DNA of 64,000 nucleotides from Flagellimonas_B algarum. GTDB lineage: Bacteria > Bacteroidota > Bacteroidia > Flavobacteriales > Flavobacteriaceae. The stretch spans positions 124,001 through 188,000 of the forward strand of contig NZ_JBEVTG010000002.1 of assembly GCF_040513375.1 (NCBI RefSeq), in the 5' to 3' direction. The notes beneath the pieces were generated by a model. That model searched no databases. It had not been told where the DNA came from and worked only from the letters and a program-made list of their open reading frames with translations. The position numbers were made by a program, and so were the translations under genes. Numbering within the stretch: the stretch's first letter is position 1; every line of letters begins with the position of its first letter. This document shows, piece by piece, positions 9,683-16,800 of this stretch.

Positions 9683-10264
9683 ATGGAACTGCAAATCGAC
9701 GACTCTGTATTAGTCAAGAACTACCTTGGCGGAGAAGAAAAAGCCCTCGAGGTTCTCATCAACCGACACAACCAACGCATCTCAAGCTTTATTTATTCCA
9801 AAGTATTGGATAAGGATATCACTGAAGATATCTTTCAAGACACCTTTATCAAGGTTATAAAAACACTAAAAAGAGGTTCCTACAGTGAAGAAGGCAAGTT
9901 CTTGCCTTGGGTCATGCGAATCGCGCACAACCTCATTATCGACCATTTCAGGAAGAACAAGAGAATGCCGAAATTCGAAGGTAGCGACGATTTCAACATC
10001 TTTTCGGTAATCAAAGACGATAAACTGAACGCGGAAAAGCAACTGATCAAAGACCAGATCGATAGTGATTTGACCTTGTTGATCGATGAATTGCCCGATG
10101 ATCAGAAAGAAGTGCTGATGATGCGTATCTATCGCGACATGAGTTTTAAGGAAATTTCCGAAAACACCGGGGTTAGCATCAATACCGCTTTAGGTAGGAT
10201 GCGCTATGCATTGATCAATCTCAGAAAGATCGTAGAACGCAATAATATCGTTTTAACGAATTAA
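9683..10264 (+). CDS. ECF-type RNA polymerase sigma factor (sigma-70 family)
   Basis: 193 aa. Region 2 is at about residues 20-90 (RHNQRISSFIYSKVLD, then EDIFQDTFIKVIKTL and the region 2.3-2.4 part FLPWVMRIAHNLIIDHFRKN); region 4 is at about residues 130-185 (LPDDQKEVLMMRIYRDMSFK, then EISENTGVSINTALGRMRYA, the DNA-binding helix-turn-helix). It has no anti-sigma gene with a membrane segment next to it, unlike the FecI/FecR pairs of Bacteroidota. Instead a 47-codon ORF follows after about 70 bases. The gene is read from its own promoter and carries a palindrome in its leader. It probably directs a stress or housekeeping-like regulon; the target promoters cannot be read from here. Confidence 0.92.
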   Translation: MELQIDDSVLVKNYLGGEEKALEVLINRHNQRISSFIYSKVLDKDITEDIFQDTFIKVIKTLKRGSYSEEGKFLPWVMRIAHNLIIDHFRKNKRMPKFEGSDDFNIFSVIKDDKLNAEKQLIKDQIDSDLTLLIDELPDDQKEVLMMRIYRDMSFKEISENTGVSINTALGRMRYALINLRKIVERNNIVLTN

Positions 10265-10336
10265 TCTGCATCTGGTCGAACGGCGCAATATTTCCATTTT
10301 ACTGGCGTTATTTATCTGAAACATTAATGCTAGAAT

Positions 10337-10480
10337 ATGGAAGAAATTTACTCTGAAGAACAAAAAATCTGTAAAATCACCAAGGCGAGTCCTGAAACGA
10401 TTCGATTTTTAATGGGATTTTCGAAAGCACTCGAAGTGAGTGACTACAAAAACATGAAATTTGAAACGATTTTGAATTAA
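10337..10480 (+). CDS. small conserved-looking protein (47 aa) downstream of the ECF sigma gene
   Basis: An ATG-started frame of 47 codons ends in TAA, just before a strong terminator. The peptide begins MEEIYSEEQKICKITKASPE and ends MKFETILN; it is soluble, mixed charge, with one Cys and no membrane segment or signal. It sits 72 bases behind the sigma gene on the same strand and before the first terminator, so it is probably cotranscribed. I recall similar short proteins behind this sigma factor in other Flavobacteriaceae, but cannot verify it. A role as a small sigma partner or adaptor is only a guess. Confidence 0.6.
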   Translation: MEEIYSEEQKICKITKASPETIRFLMGFSKALEVSDYKNMKFETILN

Positions 10481-10498
10481 GAAAGTCGTCAGCACAAC

Positions 10499-10526
10499 AA
10501 AAAAAACCGCTTTAAGCGGTTTTTTT
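10499..10526. terminator. bidirectional intrinsic terminator
   Basis: AAAAAACCGCTTTAAGCGGTTTTTT is an almost perfect palindrome giving a GC stem with an A run before and a T run after, so it works in both directions. It ends the sigma factor/47-aa transcript, and the stop codon of the convergent nth gene lies inside the stem. Confidence 0.9.
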
Positions 10527-11174
10527 GTTTTTATGATAGTGCTGGATCACCGATTTCCTTCCGACGGTACGCGTGATGACATCGTTTTCGAGTTTCCATC
10601 CCCGAGCAGGGGAATATTCGCGACCATACCAGATAATCTGTAGGTGTAATCTATTCCATAACTCCTTAGGAAACAGTCTTTTGGCGTCTTTCTCGGTTTG
10701 AACCACATTCTTTCCATTTGAAAAACCCCAACGATACATCAAGCGATGGATGTGGGTGTCGACCGGAAACGCGGGGATGCCGAATGCCTGCGAAACCACC
10801 ACACTTGCCGTTTTATGGCCCACTGCCGGAAGTTCTTCCAATAGGGCCATTTCTTTTGGGACCTCTCCCTCGTATTTATCGATCAGAATCCGTGATAACC
10901 CATGGATGCCTTTGGATTTCATCGGTGAGAGTCCGACAGGCTTGATGATCTCACGGATTTCTTCAACGGTCATTTTGACCATATCAAAAGGATTATCAGC
11001 CTTTGCGAAGAGCAGCGGGGTGATTTGGTTGACCCGCACATCGGTACTTTGGGCCGATAGCAGGACGGCAATGAGCAAGGTATAGGGATCTTTGTGGTCT
11101 AAAGGGATCGGTATCGTGGGATAAAGGCGATCAAGTGTTTCAATTGTGAAGGCTATCTTCTCTTGTTTCGTCAT
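10512..11174 (-). CDS. nth: endonuclease III-type DNA glycosylase/AP lyase, lacking the Fe-S cluster cysteines
   Basis: 220 aa, close to the 211 aa of E. coli Nth. The helix-hairpin-helix (LEELPAVGHKTASVVVSQAF) holds the catalytic Lys121, and Asp139 in FPVDTHIHRL is the second catalytic residue, matching E. coli K120 and D138. It would remove oxidised pyrimidines from DNA and nick the abasic site. The C-terminal 4Fe-4S motif is absent: where E. coli has four cysteines this protein reads YGREYSPARGWKLENDVI, and there is no cysteine anywhere in the chain. A homologous stretch with one Cys at that position (YGREYCPARG) is, as I recall, common in relatives. The gene diverges from bcp with about 50 bases between. 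Confidence 0.93.
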   Translation of the reverse strand: MTKQEKIAFTIETLDRLYPTIPIPLDHKDPYTLLIAVLLSAQSTDVRVNQITPLLFAKADNPFDMVKMTVEEIREIIKPVGLSPMKSKGIHGLSRILIDKYEGEVPKEMALLEELPAVGHKTASVVVSQAFGIPAFPVDTHIHRLMYRWGFSNGKNVVQTEKDAKRLFPKELWNRLHLQIIWYGREYSPARGWKLENDVITRTVGRKSVIQHYHKNKKTA

Positions 11175-11221
11175 TTTTGTTTAATTTTATATCAAAATAT
11201 TTAAACAAAATAAATACTGAT

Positions 11222-11677
11222 ATGAACACCTTGAAAGTAGGGGATAAAGTACCTGAATTTTCTGCAAATGACCAAGATGGCAATACAATTAACTTGAGTG
11301 ATTATGCAGGTAAGAAATTGATCGTTTTCTTTTACCCGCGGGCGAACACCCCGGGATGTACGGCGGAGGCCTGCAATCTACGCGATAACTATGCCGCACT
11401 GCAAGATGCGGGGTATTCCCTTTTGGGGGTCAGTGAGGATTCGGAGAAAAAACAGGCGAACTTCCGGAACAAATACGAATTCCCTTATCCGCTATTGGCC
11501 GATGAAGACCATAAGGTCATTGATGCCTTTGGGGTATGGGGACCAAAAAAATTCATGGGGAAGGAGTATGACGGTTTGCACCGGACCACTTTCATTATCG
11601 ATGGCAGCGGAATCGTAGAACGCGTTATTGCCAAGGTAAAGACCAAAGATCACGCCGCACAGATACTGGAATCATAA
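11222..11677 (+). CDS. bcp: thioredoxin-dependent thiol peroxidase (Bcp/PrxQ peroxiredoxin)
   Basis: 151 aa. The peroxidatic Cys46 and resolving Cys51 lie in the PrxQ motif TPGCTAEACNLRDN, five residues apart as in the alpha-type atypical 2-Cys Bcp. Later motifs (LLGVSEDSEKKQANF, FPLLADEDHKVIDAFGVWG-like, RTTFIIDGSG) complete the AhpC/TSA thioredoxin fold. It reduces hydroperoxides in the cytoplasm using thioredoxin. I start at MNTLKVGDKVPEF; upstream in-frame codons are not ATG and lie in the A+T-rich spacer. It diverges from the DNA-repair gene nth, a fitting pair for oxidative damage, though shared regulation is not shown. A strong terminator follows directly. Confidence 0.95.
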   Translation: MNTLKVGDKVPEFSANDQDGNTINLSDYAGKKLIVFFYPRANTPGCTAEACNLRDNYAALQDAGYSLLGVSEDSEKKQANFRNKYEFPYPLLADEDHKVIDAFGVWGPKKFMGKEYDGLHRTTFIIDGSGIVERVIAKVKTKDHAAQILES

Positions 11678-11683
11678 CAATGG

Positions 11684-11711
11684 AAAAGCCCGCTTGCAGC
11701 GGGCTTTTTTT
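11684..11711 (+). terminator. intrinsic terminator after bcp
   Basis: AGCCCGCTTGCAGCGGGCT forms a 7-8 bp GC-rich stem with a three-base loop, followed by seven T. The reverse direction has only four T, so it serves bcp mainly; the stop codon of the convergent gene lies in the T run. Confidence 0.9.
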
Positions 11712-13185
11712 AATCTTCGACTTCTTCTTCAATCGCCTCTTCCTCAGCGGTTTCTTTACGTATGAAGAGGTTTTTCTTTTTGATGATATCCGCGATACCT
11801 TCCGGGAGCATATCTTCCCAGCCCCCTTCACCATTGGTAATGCGCTTCAATACTTCCCTTGAGAAAATGTGCATGATATCAGGATCGTAATCGATGATAT
11901 CCATCACCTTTCCGTTGTATTTGAAGAACTTGTAGAGTTCCTTCATCCGTGGATGCACCTTGACGTTATTACTGGTCATGATCTGGCCGGTCGCCGGGTC
12001 TTTCATCGGGTAGAGGTAAACCTTTAGATCTTTGAAGAACAATTTTCCGAAGGCTTCCAAAATACCTCCACTAAGGTGTCGGTAGTATTTCTCATCGAAC
12101 ACGTCGATCATGTTGTTGACCCCCATGGTCAAACCGATTTTCGCTTTGGTGTAATTGTTGAAATACTCCACCAATTTATAGTATTCCTGAAACTTGGATA
12201 TGAGCACCATATGCCCCAAACTACTAAGGAGTTCGGCACGATCCATAAAGTCTTGCTCATCGATTTCACCTGAAGCGCGTAAGTTCGATAAGGTGATTTC
12301 GAAAATGACGATGGTGTTGTCGTAATCGACGGTTTGCTCCCGTATGAAAATATCGTAGGATTTCTGGAACATATCCATATTCACCTTGGTCACAGGACGA
12401 AAGCTGCCCCGCAAAGCCATGATGTTCTTTTTGTAGAGCACCGAAGCCGGAAGCAGGTTGTTGCCATCTGGCCCGAACATTACCGCATCGGTCATGTCGT
12501 TTCGTATCAGCTGCAAACTCATCAAACGGTTATCGACATCCTTGAAGCTTGGCCCTAAAAAGCTGACCATGTCGATTTCGACCGTATCCTTATCGATATG
12601 GTCGTAGAGGTATTTCAACAGCTTCTTGGGTTTATCGTGTTTGAAAAACGCCCCGTAAATCAGATTGACCCCGAGGATCCCCAAGGTCTCTTGTTGTAAC
12701 CGTGCCTCGTTCTGTTTGAATCGGATATGTAGGATGATTTCGTCGTATTCCTTTTGTTTCGGATCGAGTTGAAACCGCAGTCCGACCCAGCCATGACCTT
12801 TATATCGTTTCGAAAAATCGATGGTAGCCACCGTATTGGCATAGGAAAAGAACAAATAGTTTGGATTGCTTTCGCGATCGATACGCTCTTCGACCAACCG
12901 CATTTCATGCTTGAGCATGGTACGCAATCTGGCCTGGGTCACATAGCGACCGTCTTCCTCAACGCCGTAAATCGCATCACTAAAGGCTTTGTCATACGCA
13001 CTCATCGCCTTGGCGATGGTTCCTGAGGCACCACCAGCACGGAAAAAGTGCCGGGCGGTTTCTTGTCCGGCCCCGATTTCGGCAAAGGTTCCATAGATGT
13101 CCGGATTGAGATTGATCCGCAAGGTTTTCGCCTTGATGGAGGGTATATTTTCGAAACCGTTGTTGTTCGAGTTCGTATCGGCCAT
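11710..13185 (-). CDS. conserved hypothetical protein (491 aa), soluble, often misnamed in databases
   Basis: 491 aa, no signal peptide, no membrane segment. The N-terminus carries a striking conserved stretch (FAEIGAGQETARHFFRAGGA, then SGTIAKAMSAYDKAFSDAIY). The middle is alpha/beta with many charged residues, and the end is very acidic (KETAEEEAIEEEVED). I recall relatives labelled TonB-dependent receptor or nicotinate-nucleotide adenylyltransferase, but nothing here fits either: there is no beta-barrel or export signal and no HxGH nucleotidyltransferase motif near the start. The function is unknown. The gene is single, diverging from the PhnP-like hydrolase across 87 bases, and its last codons run into the bcp terminator. 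ATG start with MADTNSNNNGF is clear. Confidence 0.8.
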   Translation of the reverse strand: MADTNSNNNGFENIPSIKAKTLRINLNPDIYGTFAEIGAGQETARHFFRAGGASGTIAKAMSAYDKAFSDAIYGVEEDGRYVTQARLRTMLKHEMRLVEERIDRESNPNYLFFSYANTVATIDFSKRYKGHGWVGLRFQLDPKQKEYDEIILHIRFKQNEARLQQETLGILGVNLIYGAFFKHDKPKKLLKYLYDHIDKDTVEIDMVSFLGPSFKDVDNRLMSLQLIRNDMTDAVMFGPDGNNLLPASVLYKKNIMALRGSFRPVTKVNMDMFQKSYDIFIREQTVDYDNTIVIFEITLSNLRASGEIDEQDFMDRAELLSSLGHMVLISKFQEYYKLVEYFNNYTKAKIGLTMGVNNMIDVFDEKYYRHLSGGILEAFGKLFFKDLKVYLYPMKDPATGQIMTSNNVKVHPRMKELYKFFKYNGKVMDIIDYDPDIMHIFSREVLKRITNGEGGWEDMLPEGIADIIKKKNLFIRKETAEEEAIEEEVED

Positions 13186-13259
13186 GCCCAGTCTTATTTA
13201 GGAGTTGTCGGTGTTAACAAAGTTAATAAGTTAGGAAAATCTTTTAAACAAATATGTCA

Positions 13260-13267
13260 TAATTTTG
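13260..13267 (+). promoter_or_regulatory. -7 element TAATTTTG five bases before a start codon
   Basis: TAATTTTG matches TAnnTTTG exactly and ends five bases before the ATG of the MBL-fold hydrolase. Transcription would begin at or next to the ATG, so a leaderless mRNA is likely. No convincing -33 TTTG is seen; TTTTAA lies at about the right distance. Confidence 0.45.
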
Positions 13268-13272
13268 AATCA

Positions 13273-14049
13273 ATGGACGATGGTTTGCAAATTACCTTTT
13301 TGGGTACCGGTACTTCCCAAGGCATCCCGATCATAGGTAGCAAGCACCCGGTATGCTTGAGTAACGACCCGAAAGACAAACGGTTGCGGGTCTCGATCTT
13401 GATCCAATACGGGGAAGTGAATCTGGTCATTGATTGCGGCCCGGATTTTCGGCAGCAGATGCTGACCCACCCGATCGATCGACTTGATGCCATTGTATTC
13501 ACCCATGAACATGCGGATCACACAGCGGGTATCGATGATATCAGGCCTTTCTTCTTTCGGCAAGGGGATATCCCCATTTATGTTCACGCCAGGGTATTGG
13601 AATCCCTCCAACGACGGTTCGATTACATTTTCGCCGATGAAGATCGCTATCCGGGAGCGCCGGCGGTTCAAGTCAATCTGATCGATAAGGATGTTCCTTT
13701 TACCGTGTCCGGTGTGCGTATACAGCCTATTGAAGCCTTGCATAATCGGTTGCCGGTATTAGGGTTCCGAATCAAGGAATTCGCCTACCTCACTGATGTA
13801 AAGACCATTGCGGATGAGGAGCGTAAAAAACTAAAAGGCCTTAAGGTATTGGTAGTGAATGCGCTACGTATCGAACCCCACTATTCGCATTTCAATCTCG
13901 ACGAAGCCCTTGCCTTCGCCAAGGACATTGGGGCCGAACGAACGTATTTTACCCACATCAGTCATTTATTGGGCTTCCATCAAGAAGTCGAGGCCCAACT
14001 GCCCGACAACGTCCATTTGGCCTATGACAATTTAAAAATCACCCTTTGA
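13273..14049 (+). CDS. MBL-fold metallo-hydrolase, PhnP-like phosphodiesterase
   Basis: 258 aa. The metallo-beta-lactamase motif is intact: FTHEHADHTAGIDDIR (HxHxDH), a later metal-binding Asp in FAYLTDVKTI and His in THISHLLG. The N-terminus ITFLGTGTSQGIPIIG and a Cys after SKHPV match the PhnP subgroup, which hydrolyses cyclic phosphates such as phosphoribosyl 1,2-cyclic phosphate; there are no other phn genes in the window, so in this organism the substrate may differ (small cyclic phosphodiesters or RNA-derived). The ATG at MDDGLQ is supported by the -7 element right before it. The next gene follows after one base, so the two form an operon. Confidence 0.85.
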   Translation: MDDGLQITFLGTGTSQGIPIIGSKHPVCLSNDPKDKRLRVSILIQYGEVNLVIDCGPDFRQQMLTHPIDRLDAIVFTHEHADHTAGIDDIRPFFFRQGDIPIYVHARVLESLQRRFDYIFADEDRYPGAPAVQVNLIDKDVPFTVSGVRIQPIEALHNRLPVLGFRIKEFAYLTDVKTIADEERKKLKGLKVLVVNALRIEPHYSHFNLDEALAFAKDIGAERTYFTHISHLLGFHQEVEAQLPDNVHLAYDNLKITL

Positions 14050-14050
14050 T

Positions 14051-14551
14051 ATGAAACGGAATATCTTTCTATACCTTTTTGTTTTTACCGCTTTGATTGC
14101 CCTTTTTTTGTTTATGAGGGGAAATAAGACCATAAGTACCCAAGACAACGCCTTGAAAAAAAACGAAGCCGAGATCGCGCAATTGGAAGACTCTATCCAA
14201 AACTTACAGCTGCGATTGTTGGATATGCAGTACTTCTCCTTGGAGAACAATGATGATGCCTTGGTGTACTTCGACCATCTGAGGATGGAAAACCCAACCC
14301 GGTACATCGAAGATAAATTGTTGGAAACCAACGAACGGCGTGGTGACAATCCTTTGATAGCACCTTTTTACGCAGGGATGGAGAGCGATTTTAAGGTCAA
14401 TAAGATCAAGGTATTGAACCATCGTTGGTTATTGGCAGACTTTTCCGATGGCAAATATTGGGGGGATCTCATCATCAACTATGAGGTCAACGATGACCTT
14501 TCGGTCTCATTTCAAGTGATCGACCACCTCTTGTATACCCGGAGCAACTAA
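14051..14551 (+). CDS. membrane-anchored hypothetical protein
   Basis: 166 aa. One N-terminal membrane helix (YLFVFTALIALFLFM), then a heptad-like stretch of about 30 residues with coiled-coil character (KKNEAEIAQLEDSIQNLQLR), then a soluble domain of about 100 residues ending DHLLYTRSN. With the positive residues before the helix the domain should face the periplasm. I recognise no catalytic motif; relatives in Flavobacteria are hypothetical. It follows the PhnP-like gene by one base and converges with the esterase gene, sharing CTAA between the two stop codons. Confidence 0.7.
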   Translation: MKRNIFLYLFVFTALIALFLFMRGNKTISTQDNALKKNEAEIAQLEDSIQNLQLRLLDMQYFSLENNDDALVYFDHLRMENPTRYIEDKLLETNERRGDNPLIAPFYAGMESDFKVNKIKVLNHRWLLADFSDGKYWGDLIINYEVNDDLSVSFQVIDHLLYTRSN

Positions 14552-15204
14552 AGGTCTTCTTCCAGCCAGGCTTTGAAGGAGTAAAAATTCTGGGGGGATA
14601 CCCCATGCCCTACGGGAAATTCTTCATAGACATGGGCGACGCCCAAATCGTTGAGGAAGGCAGGCGTACGTTGCGCCCATTCCAAAGGAATGACTTGGTC
14701 TACTTGACCGTGAGAGGCATAGATTCTTAGGCTATCGTGTGGTTTTTGATCATAGTCGGAAGTTAGGATACCGTTGTTGATATACCCACTCAACGCCACT
14801 ACCTTATTGATTTTTTCAGGATAGGAAAGGGCCACCGCATAGCTCAAAATGGTACCTTGGCTGAATCCTATCAAATTGATGTTGGTCGCGTCAAGCCCAT
14901 AGGCCGATATGGCCTCATTAATGAACCTGACAATGCGCTCCCGTGACGCAATGGCCTGTTCGTCATCGCTCCATTTCCCTTGTTCGGCCTCGAAATTGAT
15001 GGCATACCAGGCATGTCCGAAAGGTTCTAGCCGATAAGGGGCTTGCACCGAAATAACGAAAAAACGCTCATCCAACTCACTGGCAAAAGAAAACAGGTCT
15101 TCTTCATTACTCCCGTATCCGTGGAGCATAATAATCGCAGGTGGGTTTTCGATTCCGGAAGCTGGACGTATCAAATGGACCAAGGAGAGTGGGGCGGGGG
15201 TCAT
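14548..15204 (-). CDS. alpha/beta hydrolase, phospholipase/carboxylesterase family
   Basis: 218 aa, cytoplasmic. The triad is visible: Ser115 in GFSQG, Asp169 in SHGQVDQVIP, His200 in FPVGHGVS; the oxyanion region is MLHGYGSNEEDL. This is the abhydrolase_2 family (acyl-protein thioesterase / carboxylesterase, YpfH-like), acting on short acyl esters or lysophospholipids. It is the last gene of a minus-strand operon that starts with the BatA-like protein at 18.7 kb, 12 bases behind the small membrane protein. Its stop codon overlaps that of the convergent hypothetical gene. Confidence 0.88.
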   Translation of the reverse strand: MTPAPLSLVHLIRPASGIENPPAIIMLHGYGSNEEDLFSFASELDERFFVISVQAPYRLEPFGHAWYAINFEAEQGKWSDDEQAIASRERIVRFINEAISAYGLDATNINLIGFSQGTILSYAVALSYPEKINKVVALSGYINNGILTSDYDQKPHDSLRIYASHGQVDQVIPLEWAQRTPAFLNDLGVAHVYEEFPVGHGVSPQNFYSFKAWLEEDL

Positions 15205-15216
15205 AGATCTTTCGTT

Positions 15217-15546
15217 TTACTGGATGAAAGTAAACCATTTTTGGAAATAGGGCCCGATGACGGGTAGCACCGATCGTTTTCCTGAAATAGCCCCGATAAA
15301 ACCATAGCCCCAGAGGACCAGGTAGAACAAGTAGAGCCCCATCCATGCAAAAAGAAAGTCTGAGTAATTGAACACAATGGCCAAGGCATGAAAACTAATA
15401 TGGGTGCCGAAGGCTTGCCTCGTATGCATTCGCGCAAACCCGTTCTTCGGTTCGAGGTTCATGGTAATGGCGATCAAACTCCCCACTAGGGTCAAGTAGG
15501 CGATGATCGCGGTGGTTTTTCCTTGTTGTACCTCTTGATCCGACAT
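15217..15546 (-). CDS. small membrane protein, DUF4870/Tic20-like
   Basis: 109 aa with about three hydrophobic segments (TTAIIAYLTLVGSLIAITMN; FHALAIVFNY; FAWMGLYLFYLVLWGYGFIG). The pattern MHTRQAFGTHISF between helices one and two (a short H/R-rich link with RQA) is the typical DUF4870-like core. Function unknown. It starts directly behind the dihydroorotase-like gene without a gap and runs 12 bases before the esterase, so it belongs to that operon. An inner-membrane location is expected. Confidence 0.75.
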   Translation of the reverse strand: MSDQEVQQGKTTAIIAYLTLVGSLIAITMNLEPKNGFARMHTRQAFGTHISFHALAIVFNYSDFLFAWMGLYLFYLVLWGYGFIGAISGKRSVLPVIGPYFQKWFTFIQ

Positions 15547-16800
15547 TTATATATACAGCTGGTTATTGTTGACTACCCCATAAACCTTCCCTTTAGTGGG
15601 TTGACCGATGAAGAGACTGTTCTTCGAAGTGGAAAGGATCGATGCCGAATCGAAAGTCCCATCGACCGATGGATCGAAAAGGGTAAGACAAGCAAGTTCC
15701 CCTTCGGCGATTTTTGGGGTTTCGAGACCGAAACGTTCACGGCCTTTGGTCAACAGTCCGATCGTTTCGTCTAAAGATAAATGCGCATTTAGGATACCAA
15801 AGGCACTTTCGAGGCCGATGGTTCCGTAGGTGGCATTGTCGAACTCCAAGCGTTTGCCTTCGATAGCGATCGGTATATGATCCGAAGTCACGAAATCAAT
15901 GGTGCCGGAAGCCAATCCTTTACGTAAGGCTTTTTGATCTTTTGTAGTACGCAGTGGCGGATTCACCTTGGTGTTGCTATCGAAAAGCTCTAAAACCCCA
16001 TCGGAAACGAAAAGGTTATGTATGGCCACACTGCAGCTGACGTCCAACCCCCTTTTCTTGGCATCGCCAATCATTTTAACGGCGTTTTCGGTCGATATGG
16101 TGGGCAGGTGGAGTTTGCCACCGGTATATTCCAATAACTGTAAATCACGAGCTACCTGCAGCTCTTCGGCCAAATGCGGAATCCCTTTAAGTCCAAGTTT
16201 GGTAGCTATGACCCCTTCGTTCACCATACCCTGTCCTTTGATATGGTTGTCTTGTGGAAACGAACAGACCAGGCCTCCGAAATTTTGACAATATTGCAAG
16301 GCCAACTTCAAAAGGTTCGCATCACCCAAACTCTTTTTATGATCGTAAAAGGCCACCGCCCCGGCCTTGGCCATGTCGTATAGTTCAGCCAATTCAGCTC
16401 CCTTGGCCTGCTTGGTCAAGGTACCCATGGGATGCAATCGACATGCTTTTTGTTGCCCGCGGTCCTTCAAAAAGATTACTCCGGGACTCGAGTCCGGTAA
16501 GGGTTCCGTATTCGGGTTCAAAACGATATCGGTAAAACCGCTTTTGGCGGCAACGGTCAATCCATGTGCGATGGTCTCGCGTTCTTCGAAACCCGGTTCC
16601 CCGAAACATACCCCCGAATCGAACCAACCCAGACTCAGGTGGAGGTTCGGAAGTTGCACTTCCCGAATTCCCTTTTGCGCTGGGATCTTGGCACTGATTT
16701 TTTCAATGCGTCCGTTTTTGATCAGAAAGTCTCGTTTTTTTAAATGAAGGGAAGGTGTGGTGGGAGCTAGTATTGTGGCTGACTTCAGAAGTACGTTCAT
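15547..16800 (-). CDS. dihydroorotase-like amidohydrolase lacking the HxH metal site (PyrX-like)
   Basis: 417 aa of the amidohydrolase superfamily. Overall it is a class I dihydroorotase relative (GEPGFEERETIAHGL; TSDHIPI near the end, keeping the active-site Asp). In working enzymes the first beta strand carries DxHxH; here it reads WFDSGVCFGEPGFE, with Gly63 and Cys65 in place of both histidines. A catalytic dihydroorotase role in pyrimidine synthesis is therefore doubtful; it may be a non-catalytic PyrX-like partner of aspartate transcarbamoylase or have another job. I recall the same substitution in other Flavobacteriaceae, so it is not a local mutation. The ATG at MNVLLKSATIL overlaps the BatA-like gene by 4 bases (ATGA). 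Confidence 0.85.
   Translation of the reverse strand: MNVLLKSATILAPTTPSLHLKKRDFLIKNGRIEKISAKIPAQKGIREVQLPNLHLSLGWFDSGVCFGEPGFEERETIAHGLTVAAKSGFTDIVLNPNTEPLPDSSPGVIFLKDRGQQKACRLHPMGTLTKQAKGAELAELYDMAKAGAVAFYDHKKSLGDANLLKLALQYCQNFGGLVCSFPQDNHIKGQGMVNEGVIATKLGLKGIPHLAEELQVARDLQLLEYTGGKLHLPTISTENAVKMIGDAKKRGLDVSCSVAIHNLFVSDGVLELFDSNTKVNPPLRTTKDQKALRKGLASGTIDFVTSDHIPIAIEGKRLEFDNATYGTIGLESAFGILNAHLSLDETIGLLTKGRERFGLETPKIAEGELACLTLFDPSVDGTFDSASILSTSKNSLFIGQPTKGKVYGVVNNNQLYI

Noticed and set aside
11710..13185. TonB-dependent receptor or nucleotidyltransferase identity
   Set aside because: No signal peptide, no barrel strands, no plug, and no HxGH motif near the N-terminus.
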